A stretch of 13,610 bases of DNA from JBFWWP01 sp050246115 (GTDB lineage Bacteria; Planctomycetota; UBA8108; UBA1146; JAJFFE01). Of this stretch, positions 1 through 7,134 are shown piece by piece. The stretch spans positions 1-13,610 of the forward strand of contig JBFWWP010000054.1 in NCBI GenBank assembly GCA_050246115.1, written 5' to 3'. Under the pieces are notes generated by a model. It had not been told where the DNA came from. It saw only the letters and a list, made by a program, of their open reading frames with translations, and ran no database searches. Position 1 is the stretch's first letter. Every line of letters begins with the position of its first letter. A program made the position numbers and the translations under genes.

Positions 1-120
1 TGGCACGCCCAGGACTCGGTCGCGATGGACTCATCATGCCGTTCTCGACACCGAGGGCGCACTTCGCGGAAGACACGAACGTGCTACCGGGCTCACTCGG
101 CGGATTACTTTCGGGCGGGA
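1..120 (-). repeat. Right-end repeat of a REP/Y1-transposase-type element, copy 1
   Basis: These 120 bases match 11376-11495 with no gaps and about seven substitutions (roughly 94% identity). The repeat ends in GGATTACTTTCGGGCGGG at 102-119, the reverse complement of the 18-mer that precedes both transposase copies (6899 and 12770). A subterminal hairpin lies at 40-59 (CGTTCTCG, loop ACAC, CGAGGGCG) and is kept in the other copy. Just outside, GCGGGA-TGC-TCCCGC at 115-129 is a perfect 6-bp stem, followed by a partial second TTTCGGGCG...GGGATGTTC. The repeat may extend left of the window. No protein is recognisable in it. It is read as the right end of an element lying mostly outside the window. 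Confidence 0.7.
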
Positions 121-157
121 TGCTCCCGCTTTCGGGCGCGGGCGGGATGTTCCGCTA

Positions 158-226
158 GTGCTCGCGAGCGATGCGGGACGCGATGTCCTCAAGTCCTACG
201 TGTCTCTCTACGTGCGAGAGGAAGTC
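158..226 (+). pseudogene. Possible fragment of an AAA_14/DUF4143-type ATPase
   Basis: The plus-strand frame reads RDVLKSYVSLYVREEV. This resembles the conserved 'Y..tYl.rEE' segment between the ATPase and DUF4143 domains of the AAA_14 family (about 380-residue proteins). Nothing recognisable remains on either side: upstream is the repeat end, and downstream the frame becomes low-complexity and runs into the antisense of the regulator gene. If real, it is a 23-codon relic left where the element end at 1-150 cut into an older gene. The match is short and made by eye, so chance similarity is possible. Confidence 0.35.
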
Positions 227-335
227 ATGACGGGTTGGTACGCAGACCGGTGGGATGGGAATGGACTGGGCCAGGGCGGCGCGAGTTGGTCCGGTGCCCG
301 AACACAATTCCGATTCCGGGACGACGACCGGGCGC

Positions 336-1223
336 TCAACGAGGCAGCGGAGTGGAGCCGAGCGGCAATCGGCTCCGACCCTCGCCTCCGTGCGCGTCCG
401 GGGTGAAGAAGTCGTCGGTGAGCTCGAGATCGCCCTCGAGCGAGAGAGTGAGGGTTTCCTTGCCGAGCACACCGTCCTTTGGCGCCCAGTCGACGTGGAC
501 CCGGACCGCGACTCCGGTCGTTCGATCGGCCCAGAGTTCGATCCGAGCAGGCGCGCCCGGAATCGCGGTCTGTGGAGTGCCAACGATGTGCCGACACTCG
601 ACGTCGCCCTTCGGAGTCGACAGCGTCTGGAACCGGTCGACCTCCAGATCGCATTGATCTCGCATCTTCTCGAGGATCGGCTTGAGGTAGATGAACGCGC
701 CGTCGATCTCCACTCGCTTCTCCATGAAGCGCTGGAGTTCATCGAGCTCTCCGACGAGAACCGGGCCGAACGGAGGGACGACCCACACGTCGTCCTCGAC
801 CCGCCCGACCCACAGTTCCTGCGGACCTTCGATCGCCTTGATCCGCGCGACGAAACGACGCCCTCCGCGCATGTACCAGTCGAGCTCGCGATCGAACGAT
901 CCGCGTTCGCTGCGCACCCGGGTCTGCACTGAATAGTGCCGTCCGATGTCCTGCAGAGCGACTTGCAAAGTCTCGCGCACAAACGCGTGAGCCGACTTCG
1001 GCGTCTCTTCACCGAAGAAGATGAGTACGCCAGCGAGCACGGTAGCCGCGAAGACCGCGGCCGACCTCCAGGCGAAAGACACTCGCCGCGTCGATGCTTC
1101 GAGGCGTTGGAGTCCGGCCGTGACCAGACTCTGCGCGTGCTCCTCGCTCTCGGCATCGAGGGCTCGAATCAAGGACTCGACCCACTGCTCTCGCCGGTCG
1201 AACGGGCCGTTGTCGGATGTCAT
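336..1223 (-). CDS. Membrane-anchored probable anti-sigma/sigma-regulator protein
   Basis: A 295-residue protein. The first 50 residues are cytoplasmic and charged, a single membrane span lies at about 53-70 (SAAVFAATVLAGVLIFFG), and the remaining 225 residues should be periplasmic. The outer part (about 80-280) alternates hydrophobic and charged strands with conserved-looking segments such as ELWVGRVEDDVWVVPP, which would suit a LolA/RseB-like beta fold; that fold assignment is inference. Its ATG overlaps the sigma-factor stop by one base (TGATG), implying translational coupling. A one-span protein encoded directly after an ECF sigma gene is the classic anti-sigma arrangement. However, no zinc-binding ZAS motif (HxxxCxxC) is visible in the cytoplasmic part, so it would be a non-ZAS regulator. 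Its own family is not recognised. Confidence 0.75.
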   Translation of the reverse strand: MTSDNGPFDRREQWVESLIRALDAESEEHAQSLVTAGLQRLEASTRRVSFAWRSAAVFAATVLAGVLIFFGEETPKSAHAFVRETLQVALQDIGRHYSVQTRVRSERGSFDRELDWYMRGGRRFVARIKAIEGPQELWVGRVEDDVWVVPPFGPVLVGELDELQRFMEKRVEIDGAFIYLKPILEKMRDQCDLEVDRFQTLSTPKGDVECRHIVGTPQTAIPGAPARIELWADRTTGVAVRVHVDWAPKDGVLGKETLTLSLEGDLELTDDFFTPDAHGGEGRSRLPLGSTPLPR

Positions 1224-1759
1224 CAGGCCGACTCCTCGAGTTCGGGAAGTTTGCGATCCAGACAGCTCTCCAGCTGGAGCCTCGCACGGTAGAGACGCTT
1301 CGTGACGGAATCGAGTGAGACATGGAGCCACTCGACGATCTCGGGGAGGGAGCGCTGGTGGAAGTAGCGCGCCTCGATCGTCGAGCGCATCTCGTCCGGG
1401 AGCGACGCGATGCAGTCACGCAGTACCGCGAGCTTGTCGTCGAGAGTGTCGCCCGGTGCGCTTTGCACCCGCGCGAAGCGACTGTCGAGCCAATCGAGCG
1501 TGGTCTCGTCGAGCAACGCCGGACGATTCCCCAGCTTCCGGAAATGCGCGAGCACCAACTTCCCCGCGATCCCGCGGATCCACTTGCCGAACGACCGGGT
1601 GCGATCGAAGTCGTCGAGCCGCCGCCATGCGACGACCATCGTCTCCTGGAAGATGTCGTCGACCGCGTGCGGATCGCGGATCGACGATCTCAGGAACGCG
1701 AGGAGCATGTCGGCGTGCTCCCGCATCAGGATTTCGAAGAGGTCCTTGGCGTCGGTCAT
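1223..1759 (-). CDS. ECF-type RNA polymerase sigma-70 family factor
   Basis: A 178-residue sigma factor. Region 2 spans about 10-77 and includes DPHAVDDIFQETMVVAWRRL, the -10/core-binding helix typical of short Rhodopirellula/Verrucomicrobium-type factors. Region 4 spans about 108-168: LPDEMRSTIEARYFHQRSLP, then a helix-turn-helix ending VTKRLYRAR. It should direct RNA polymerase to a small stress or envelope regulon. The chosen start at 1759 has a strong Shine-Dalgarno (GAGGGAG, ending about 3 bases before ATG). A longer in-frame reading to 1948 would be a low-complexity extension outside the family. Its stop overlaps the start of the membrane regulator, which probably controls it. Confidence 0.92.
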   Translation of the reverse strand: MTDAKDLFEILMREHADMLLAFLRSSIRDPHAVDDIFQETMVVAWRRLDDFDRTRSFGKWIRGIAGKLVLAHFRKLGNRPALLDETTLDWLDSRFARVQSAPGDTLDDKLAVLRDCIASLPDEMRSTIEARYFHQRSLPEIVEWLHVSLDSVTKRLYRARLQLESCLDRKLPELEESA

Positions 1760-1858
1760 GGCTCCCTCGGAGTGTGTCGAAGTCGAGTTTCTCACTGGGG
1801 AGTTGTCGGCGCGACCCGAGAAGTGGACAGGGAATCCGTTGCGAATGCATACCGCGAC

Positions 1859-1877
1859 GCCGGCCCCCGGAGCCGGC
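1859..1877. other. GC-rich hairpin in the sigma-factor upstream region
   Basis: GCCGGC at 1859-1864 pairs perfectly with GCCGGC at 1872-1877 around a 7-base loop. It lies about 100 bases upstream of the sigma start, between that gene and the dockerin-gene terminator. It could be a second terminator stem or part of the sigma promoter leader. No clear -35/-10 pair is visible in 1760-1996. Confidence 0.35.
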
Positions 1878-1996
1878 CTTCGTTGCCGAAGTTGCGACGG
1901 CGGTGGGGTTGGCCCACGTCGCGGCCTGGCCGTTGGGCGAGGGGCCACGGTTGCCCGACCGCGAGCCCTCGATCGGCGGCCCGACCGGCGAGGAAC

Positions 1997-2023
1997 CCCC
2001 GGATCCTCGGGGAGGACCCGGGG
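1997..2023 (-). terminator. Strong terminator hairpin after the dockerin-protein gene
   Basis: A 12-bp stem (1997-2008 with 2012-2023, one G.U wobble in RNA) closes a 3-base loop. It starts 13 bases past the stop codon of the dockerin gene, in the right place to end its transcript and insulate the downstream sigma operon. The following U-run is weak (GGGGGTTCC), so termination may be only partly factor-independent. Confidence 0.65.
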
Positions 2024-2035
2024 CTTCGACTCGGT

Positions 2036-3130
2036 TCACGGACAGGTGGACGTCGCGCAATCGAGGGCGTCCGCAGTGGAATCGACTTCGCACGTGAGCG
2101 GCAGCGATCCGCCTCCGTGGAGGGAGTGGAGGATCGTGATCGCGTCCCCGATCGATACGTCGCCGCTGTCGCTCGCATCGGCGGCGTCGAGGCACGGAAG
2201 GTTCGAGCCGAAGATGATGTAGCCGAGAATCGCGAGCGCGTCCGCGAGCCCGACCGAGCCGTTTCCGTTCGCGTCACCTCGTACGAACTCCGGGTCGCAG
2301 CTGGCCCTGGGAATCGTGACGGAGACCGCCGACGGCAGGTTCAGGTCTCCGTTCGGATCGGTCATGACACTCCCGGAGAAGGACACCGACAGCGCGATTC
2401 CTGCGACGTCGAGACACAGCTCGTGGTTGTTGTCGTTGTCGTTGAGGTCGGCGAGCGCGAACGGGACGACATCGACCGTCGAGCCTCCGGGGGTCGCGAC
2501 GGTCACGGTGTAGAGCTGGCGCTCCGCGTCACCGATCTCGGCTCCCGACGGCTGAGTCACCCCGCCGCCCCAGGTTGCACGAACGACCTGCACCGTCCCG
2601 GCGGGAACATCGGCCGCCCACTGGAGCTGCGGCACGACCTCCGCCCACTCCAGCTCGGGTCCATCGCCGAGCGGAGTGACCGTCACTTGGGCGCCCTGGA
2701 AGTCTCCGGGGCATTCGTTGGGCGCGGTCAGGAGTTCTCCGGTGATCTCGACGCTGACCGGAGGATCCACGCCGTCATCTCCGAACTCGCCGAGAAGCAA
2801 GACGGTTCGGTTCTCGCCCGGATCGATCGCCGGGGCCAAGGTCACGCAGATCGGCACATATGCGACCCCCGACTGGGTATAGACGACGAAGTCCGACGGA
2901 TCGAGCGTCTGGGGATCGAGCCGGCGGGACATGACGAGAGGCATGCCGTCGAGTCCGGCCGCGGCAGGGCAGCCAAACGCGGCGGCCCCGAACGCGGGGA
3001 AGCTGTCGTCGAGACCGAAGAAGGCCGAGAAGATCTGGAGGTCGTTGGAACTCGTCTGCGCCTTCACGTCGCCTCCGACGATAAGCGCGATCAACACCGC
3101 TGCGGCTCGAAGATGCGGAAGCCGATTCAT
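2036..3130 (-). CDS. Secreted protein with a C-terminal dockerin-type calcium-binding domain
   Basis: A 364-residue exported protein. The signal peptide is about 1-24 (hydrophobic core AAAVLIALIVGG, likely cleavage after VKA). The middle, 25-280, is Gly/Asp/Val-rich and looks like all-beta extracellular modules without visible catalytic residues. The end, about 282-347, carries two EF-hand-like loops, GDANGNGSVGLADALAILGY and ADASDSGDVSIGDAITIL. This is the type I dockerin pattern common in planctomycete exported proteins, where the loops bind calcium and probably mediate surface docking. The ATG at 3130 has a good ribosome-binding site (GGGAGAAATC before ATG). The gene is monocistronic, with a terminator just downstream. 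The long plus-strand open frame opposite it (1322-3160) is its shadow. The function of the body is unknown. Confidence 0.85.
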   Translation of the reverse strand: MNRLPHLRAAAVLIALIVGGDVKAQTSSNDLQIFSAFFGLDDSFPAFGAAAFGCPAAAGLDGMPLVMSRRLDPQTLDPSDFVVYTQSGVAYVPICVTLAPAIDPGENRTVLLLGEFGDDGVDPPVSVEITGELLTAPNECPGDFQGAQVTVTPLGDGPELEWAEVVPQLQWAADVPAGTVQVVRATWGGGVTQPSGAEIGDAERQLYTVTVATPGGSTVDVVPFALADLNDNDNNHELCLDVAGIALSVSFSGSVMTDPNGDLNLPSAVSVTIPRASCDPEFVRGDANGNGSVGLADALAILGYIIFGSNLPCLDAADASDSGDVSIGDAITILHSLHGGGSLPLTCEVDSTADALDCATSTCP

Positions 3131-4295
3131 GATTTCTCCCTGGGTTGGATGATTCGCTGAACTGCACCGCCGAAGGCACCGAGCGGGAAGTTCGATCGAG
3201 ATCTTCTGTCGTTGGCACACCGAGAAGGGGCACGCGGAACTCTCCTTTCTGCTGGAGTGACGTCGCCTTCCGAAGGAGGGTTGTTTCGAAGCGGCCAGAA
3301 GAGGACAGCGGATTGGAGATTCACGAGTTGAACCGCCCAGCGCAGCCCCACGCACCGACGCATCACGGTCAGCACCCGCCTCTGAGTAGTGAGTGAGCGC
3401 CCCTGGAGACGCGCGGGAGGTTGGTAGCGAAGTCGGACGATGGTTCGAAATCGAGCGGAGGTCGGACTCGACGGAGCGCAGTTCGGAGCTTGGGCGCTTC
3501 GATCGCAGCGAACGCGGCCCACCGGTCACGTGTCGCTGCCATGAAGCCGCCGGCTCGTACTCGAAAGAGCGCGCTGCGAGGGCCTTACTCGGATATCGGA
3601 GCTCGACGAGTGTCGTTGCGGCTCACGGCAACGACGTGGGTTCGTACCAGATCGAACGGTCCGCCAGCAGTCAGTAAGGGCTTGGACCTCACCCCCTCAG
3701 AAGCCAGAGATGCGAGGCCGTTCAATTCGACCCGAGCTTCAAGGGACTTGGAGTGAGATTCACCGACGGACGATCGGCAGATTCGCGCTGGACACTCGCC
3801 GGCACGAACGCGGAGGAACCAGACCGCACTGAATCCGGCAGTGCCGCGTGGAGATCGGCACTCGCGCTCTCGGGTTCCACGAGCGACGACGTCAGGTTCC
3901 GGAATGTCGATCCGCGAAGTGCAACGCCCCGGCCAAGGGCGCGCCGACGTCACGCAAGGACCACAAATAGAACAACTTCCGTCCCGACGTGCCTTTGGGC
4001 AACCGGTGGCCGGGGCAAACGCGGTCCTCCTTTTCTCCGATTCGCTGTCCTCGATTCTCCGCTCCGGAACAAGCGTCTGTGGAAAGGAAAGCCGTATCCA
4101 AGGCGCGGAGGGTCTCCACCCCTCGCTCACCTCCCTCGAGAGTCCCTCGCTCGAGTGTCTCACAGTCGCCTACGTCGGTGGCCTCTGCCGGACGCCCGGG
4201 TTCCATGGATGCTCGAAGAATGGGAGCGGGTCCCAGAGCGTCAATATTGCCGCTCCGGAGGATCACGCCAGACTGGTCATCCTTGGGGGCTTGCG

Positions 4296-4418
4296 GTGAA
4301 ACGGAAGTTTCAGAGAGCGCTGGACCGGACTCTGAGGAAGACTGTTGATGAACCGATTCAGATCGAGGAAAAACTCGCAGATCTGAAGGCGATATTGGCG
4401 GGAGAGACGGCGCGCTGA
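4296..4418 (+). CDS. Short open frame, possible C-terminal gene remnant
   Basis: Forty codons from a GTG start contain LRKTVDEPIQIEEKLADLKA, a charged amphipathic helix with natural codon use. It resembles a normal protein C-terminus better than the low-complexity Arg/Ser/Pro-rich sequence upstream in the same frame. Helical tails like this close some sigma factors, but I cannot assign a family. It may be a tiny gene, a relic or chance. Confidence 0.2.
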   Translation: MKRKFQRALDRTLRKTVDEPIQIEEKLADLKAILAGETAR

Positions 4419-4444
4419 TTCTATCCACTGGCACTGGCTTGAGA

Positions 4445-4591
4445 TCACTCATCCAGCATGACCAGGGTCCCGGTCCCTCGACGGTCGATGTAGTCCAGGA
4501 TCGTTCGGAGTACCTGGACGAGATTGAACGAGCCTCCAATGGCTCTTCCGGCCCTGGCCTCGGGAACCCACCGCCTTCGTCCCTTCGGGGC
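4445..4591 (-). pseudogene. Short protein-like remnant, family unknown
   Basis: A 48-codon minus-strand frame with no start of its own (it opens after a stop) ends in SFNLVQVLRTILDYIDRRG, then TGTLVMLDE and a stop. Its hydrophobic periodicity and composition look like a real C-terminus, unlike the overlapping frames. It lies about 90 bases downstream of the TPR-gene stop on the same strand and could be the tail of a decayed neighbour. No family is recognised. Confidence 0.22.
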
Positions 4592-4681
4592 TCACGCTGG
4601 AACGGGATGCGCCTGAACGGACGCCGCCGGTCAGCCATCCGCATCAGTTGCCTACTTCCGAGGTTTCGGTGCTTCCGTCCC

Positions 4682-5878
4682 CTAGGGGGACTCCATCGCA
4701 CGGATTCTCTCGTTCACGATAGCTTTGATTCGCTCGTATGGGATGGCGGTGGGGCTCATGACCACGGTCTCGTGGCGTTGCATACCACCTTCCTCATCGA
4801 AGCGATAGACGTCGATGTGGTACATACGATCCTCGGGACCGACTTGTCCCAACTCTCGACTGATCAGCGTCGTATCCTCTATCGACCCGTAGCTCAGAAT
4901 GTAGCTGCCGCTGCCTTCGCTGCGGCGCGCGACGTGGAAAATGTACTCCTGATACCATGGCGGAGTGCGCTGGAACCGCTCTTCGACGATGACGGCTGTC
5001 CCGTCGACAGAGTAGCGGTCGCGTGCGTACCCGGTTGCCTCGACGAGCGCGGGGATCAGCCCGTCCTCTCGGAGTGCGTAGAGACGCTTGCGCGACTCGT
5101 CCCGCTTGGCAGTGTCCCCACGCATCTCTGCGAGTTGTACAACCGCGGCGAGGGCCTCCCAGTACTTCGGATCCGCGACGAAGGCCTTGCCGAACCAGCC
5201 TTGCGCCGCCTCGAGATGGCCGAGGTTCCGTTCGACCTGACCGAGCTTGTAGGCGGTCTTGGCGTCGGTGCCTTCGAGCTCGAACGCTCGCTCGTAGTGG
5301 CGTTTCGCCGCAGAGTCGTCTCCCTTCTGGTGCGCAAGGTCCCCTGCATCTCGACGGAGCCGGGCACTACCTGGCACTCTGGCGATCGCCGCCTCGAGCA
5401 CCGTGAGCGCCTCATCCTCCTGGCCGGCGGAGGTCAGCGCTCGAGCCAGCTCGATGGAGTAGTCGGCCTTTGTCGGGTCGAGACGGACCGCTTCCCGGAA
5501 CTGCCCGAGCGCGCTCTCGGTCTCACCCGAGAACCTGTGGACGAGCCCCCGAAAGAACCGGGCATCGGCGAACCCGGGCTCTAGCTCGACAGCCTTGTCG
5601 AATGCTGCAGCAGCCAGGGTGTCTCGGGCGAGATAGAACCTCGCCCTGCCGAGCAGGAACCAAGAACGAGCACGGCTCGCATCGTCCGCGATCATCTTCT
5701 CGAGGATCGCAATCGCCTTCTCGAGCCTCGAGGTAGCGAGCTCGGGATCTTCCTCGAGCGCCTTCCGCCCCGCTTCGATCAGTGAGTCGGCGTCGGCGGG
5801 CTCGGCCGGCCGAGACTGAGGAGCGTCCACCGGGATGCCCAAGAAGAGCGCGAAGAGAATCGTGAACGCAACTGCCAT
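4682..5878 (-). CDS. Exported TPR-repeat protein
   Basis: A 398-residue protein. The signal peptide is about 1-19 (VAFTILFALFLGIPVDA). Tetratricopeptide repeats run from about 35 to 250, with units such as RSWFLLGRARFYLARDTLAA, ADARFFRGLVHRFSGETESA and AKTAYKLGQVERNLGHLEAA. The C-terminal domain, about 275-398, is rich in aromatic and charged residues (RTPPWYQEYIFHVARRSEGS) and I do not recognise it. TPRs make a scaffold for protein contacts, so an envelope assembly or binding role is likely. The start at 5878 is chosen because GAGGAGG lies just upstream and the signal peptide begins there; an upstream ATG at 5896 would bury that site. It is apparently monocistronic. Confidence 0.85.
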   Translation of the reverse strand: MAVAFTILFALFLGIPVDAPQSRPAEPADADSLIEAGRKALEEDPELATSRLEKAIAILEKMIADDASRARSWFLLGRARFYLARDTLAAAAFDKAVELEPGFADARFFRGLVHRFSGETESALGQFREAVRLDPTKADYSIELARALTSAGQEDEALTVLEAAIARVPGSARLRRDAGDLAHQKGDDSAAKRHYERAFELEGTDAKTAYKLGQVERNLGHLEAAQGWFGKAFVADPKYWEALAAVVQLAEMRGDTAKRDESRKRLYALREDGLIPALVEATGYARDRYSVDGTAVIVEERFQRTPPWYQEYIFHVARRSEGSGSYILSYGSIEDTTLISRELGQVGPEDRMYHIDVYRFDEEGGMQRHETVVMSPTAIPYERIKAIVNERIRAMESP

Positions 5879-6237
5879 CGGAACCTCCTCGAACATCGAT
5901 CGAACAGAGCCACGCGCCCGGCCACCGACTCCCGAAACCGTTTCAGGACAAGGACCTGACCCGACCTCGGCAACGCGGTGAGACGCCCGCGCTGCGGCAA
6001 CGCAACTGAATCAGGTCGTAGTCACCGATTCGCCGGCCGGTAGTCTAGCCGGAAGGGGTGCGGGAATCGCCTTCCCTCGAGCCGACGTTCCCCGAGGTTG
6101 TTGAGACAGGGTCGTGGATGACTCCGCGCGGGGCAACCGCGGCCACAAGACGGCGCGTGGCGCTGCCGGAGTTCTCGCAAGCCTGCGCTCTTTCTTGGTG
6201 TTCGAAGCCTCCGTGGTTCGATCCCCGAAGGACGGAA
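5879..6237. other. Intergenic region between the TPR gene and a nucleotidyltransferase gene
   Basis: No gene is seen. It contains the TPR-gene leader, a small palindrome GAAACCGTTTC near 5934-5946, a 5-bp inverted repeat CCGGC...GCCGG near 6033-6053, and the hairpin at 6210-6236. A GGTTCGATCCC string near 6215 resembles a tRNA T-loop, but no tRNA folds around it. Confidence 0.45.
6210..6236 (-). terminator. Possible terminator hairpin after the nucleotidyltransferase gene
   Basis: TCCGT (6210-6214) pairs with ACGGA (6232-6236) and TTCG (6217-6220) with CGAA (6226-6229), separated by a GG/GG mismatch. The structure starts two bases past the stop codon at 6238. No U-run follows, so the call is weak. 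Confidence 0.3.
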
Positions 6238-6696
6238 TCAGTTGTGCGTGTCACCGCCGAGTTGCTCGAGGTTCTCGATGTCTGCAAGATCCTGGAGGCG
6301 ACCCGTTGCTCGCTTGTTGGCGATCAGGTGGGAACGTGACAGCACTGAGACCGGCAGGCCAGCGAACTGAGAGATGAGACGCAAGCTCCACGCCGCATCG
6401 AAGGAAACTCCGTCGATGGCCGTGAGAACATCGATTCGGAGGGGCGGTACGCCGATCTGGAAGATCAGACCGGGCGCGGCGAGGTCAGCGTCCGTGAGGT
6501 CGTGAAGCGGAGCGCCAAACGCGCGGAGGGCGGCGAGCACTCGCGGCGCGTTGGTCACCGAAGGCCGCACCCAAACATCCAGATCCTTCGTCGCCCGCAC
6601 GTGCCCATGGGCCGCGAGAGCATGCGCGCCCACGACCAGGTATTCAACGTCGTGGGCGTTGAACGCGGACAACAGATCTCTGAAGTCTGAGTGCAC
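6238..6696 (-). CDS. Nucleotidyltransferase-fold protein (MNT/AbiEii-like, DUF6036 type)
   Basis: A 152-residue protein of the minimal nucleotidyltransferase type. The VVGAHALAAHGHVRATKDLD block (about 21-40) supplies the glycine signature and the paired Asp38/Asp40; the third acidic residue is Asp89 in PPLRIDVL. A late NKRATGRLQDLADI motif (128-141) is typical of this group. All three metal-binding Asp residues are present, so it should be able to transfer a nucleotide; the target is unknown. Related proteins act as toxins or toxin neutralisers in MNT-HEPN and AbiE-like modules. The GTG at 6696 begins the usual VHSDFRDLL start. Its first 53 bases overlap the small gene 6644-6859 in another frame, which implies co-translation. 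Confidence 0.82.
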   Translation of the reverse strand: MHSDFRDLLSAFNAHDVEYLVVGAHALAAHGHVRATKDLDVWVRPSVTNAPRVLAALRAFGAPLHDLTDADLAAPGLIFQIGVPPLRIDVLTAIDGVSFDAAWSLRLISQFAGLPVSVLSRSHLIANKRATGRLQDLADIENLEQLGGDTHN

Positions 6697-6859
6697 CCCG
6701 ATCCCCCCCGTTCCAGGCAAGGCAAGCCAGCGTCAACGTCCAGACCGCTTCGATCCGCTCGGCCACCGTCGAATCGCCCCAGCCCTCATCCGGCGGCGGC
6801 GAGTCCCCGGGCCTGGAAATGCGGCTATGGATCTTGCGGACTCTGGGCTGCTCTTCCAT
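6644..6859 (-). CDS. Small conserved protein paired with the nucleotidyltransferase
   Basis: Seventy-one residues. The core AERIEAVWTLTLACLAW (about 33-49) and the terminal LRLQRSVVRVQR (58-69) match, from memory, a family of roughly 65-residue hypothetical proteins usually encoded directly upstream of nucleotidyltransferases in Planctomycetes and Acidobacteria. It overlaps the next gene by 53 bases, unusually long for an operon junction but a sign of tight pairing. There is no clear Shine-Dalgarno. A -10-like TACAAT lies 7 bases before the ATG, which would give a nearly leaderless transcript. A role as antitoxin or partner of the enzyme is inference. Confidence 0.6.
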   Translation of the reverse strand: MEEQPRVRKIHSRISRPGDSPPPDEGWGDSTVAERIEAVWTLTLACLAWNGGDRGALRLQRSVVRVQRPRR

Positions 6860-6865
6860 GGGGGG

Positions 6866-6871
6866 ATTGTA
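6866..6871 (-). promoter_or_regulatory. Possible -10 box of the small-protein/nucleotidyltransferase operon
   Basis: TACAAT on the minus strand differs from TATAAT at one position and lies 7 bases before the ATG at 6859. No matching -35 is seen, because the upstream sequence is the G/C-rich 12-bp tandem repeat. If active, transcription would start at or near the start codon. Confidence 0.25.
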
Positions 6872-6874
6872 CCA

Positions 6875-6898
6875 CCGGGGGGAGGTCCGGGGGGAGGT
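6875..6898. repeat. 12-bp tandem duplication beside the element left end
   Basis: CCGGGGGGAGGT occurs twice in direct succession, followed by CC, and directly abuts the 18-mer that begins at 6899. It could be a duplication made during element insertion or simple slippage in a G-run. Confidence 0.7.
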
Positions 6899-6916
6899 CC
6901 CGCCCGAGAGTAGTCC
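6899..6916 (+). repeat. 18-bp left-end motif upstream of transposase copy 1
   Basis: CCCGCCCGAGAGTAGTCC lies about 220 bases before the transposase start, the same distance as the copy at 12770-12787. Inverted copies occur at 102-119 and 11477-11494. It is the likely recognition end of this REP-associated transposase. Confidence 0.65.
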
Positions 6917-7110
6917 GGAGGGCTGTGTCGTGGGCGAGGCACTGACTTCCAACACCGACCGCTTGCGGGGCTTCGTCCTCGATCGGCCTGACACGTTCCG
7001 ATGACGTCGAGGCCGGCGCAGGGGCAAGGGCATGCAGCAACTCCATGAATCACCCTCCACTTACGTGCGTTTGCGATCGCGCGCGGCGAACCGGTAGGGC
7101 CGTTGCGGTG

Positions 7111-7127
7111 CTCCTCTCCGAGAGGAG
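7111..7127 (+). promoter_or_regulatory. Hairpin hiding the ribosome-binding site of transposase copy 1
   Basis: CTCCTCT (7111-7117) pairs perfectly with AGAGGAG (7121-7127), which contains the AGGAG Shine-Dalgarno of the ATG at 7135. An equivalent structure covers the same site in copy 2 with different bases. IS200 is known to repress its transposase with such a leader hairpin. Confidence 0.55.
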
Positions 7128-7134
7128 TTCGCAC

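Larger units (their letters stand above)
3131..4681. other. 1.55-kb stretch with no convincing gene
   Basis: Between the dockerin and TPR genes both strands carry open frames, but none has a recognisable domain, a good start context and a natural composition together. Two short pieces near the right end look more protein-like than the rest and are listed separately (4296-4418 plus, 4445-4591 minus). The stretch is best read as decayed coding sequence plus the leader of the dockerin gene. Confidence 0.5.

Noticed and set aside
1322..3160. 612-codon plus-strand open frame
   Set aside because: It lies antisense to the sigma factor and dockerin genes, is Arg/Glu-rich low complexity and has no domain. 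The minus-strand genes have ribosome-binding sites, a signal peptide and family motifs; long antisense frames are common in GC-rich DNA.
3585..4163. Minus-strand 192-codon frame as a gene
   Set aside because: There is no recognisable domain, it is rich in Arg/Ser/Pro/Cys, and it overlaps equally open frames on the other strand.
3753..4418. 221-codon plus-strand open frame as a full gene
   Set aside because: Its first 180 residues are Arg/Ser/Pro-rich with no motif and no good ribosome-binding site; only the last 40 codons look protein-like.
4439..5584. 381-codon plus-strand open frame
   Set aside because: It is antisense to the TPR gene, whose repeats and signal peptide are clear.
6205..6240. 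GGTTCGATCCC resembling a tRNA T-loop
   Set aside because: The flanking bases do not form a proper T-stem, and no acceptor, D or anticodon arms can be drawn upstream.
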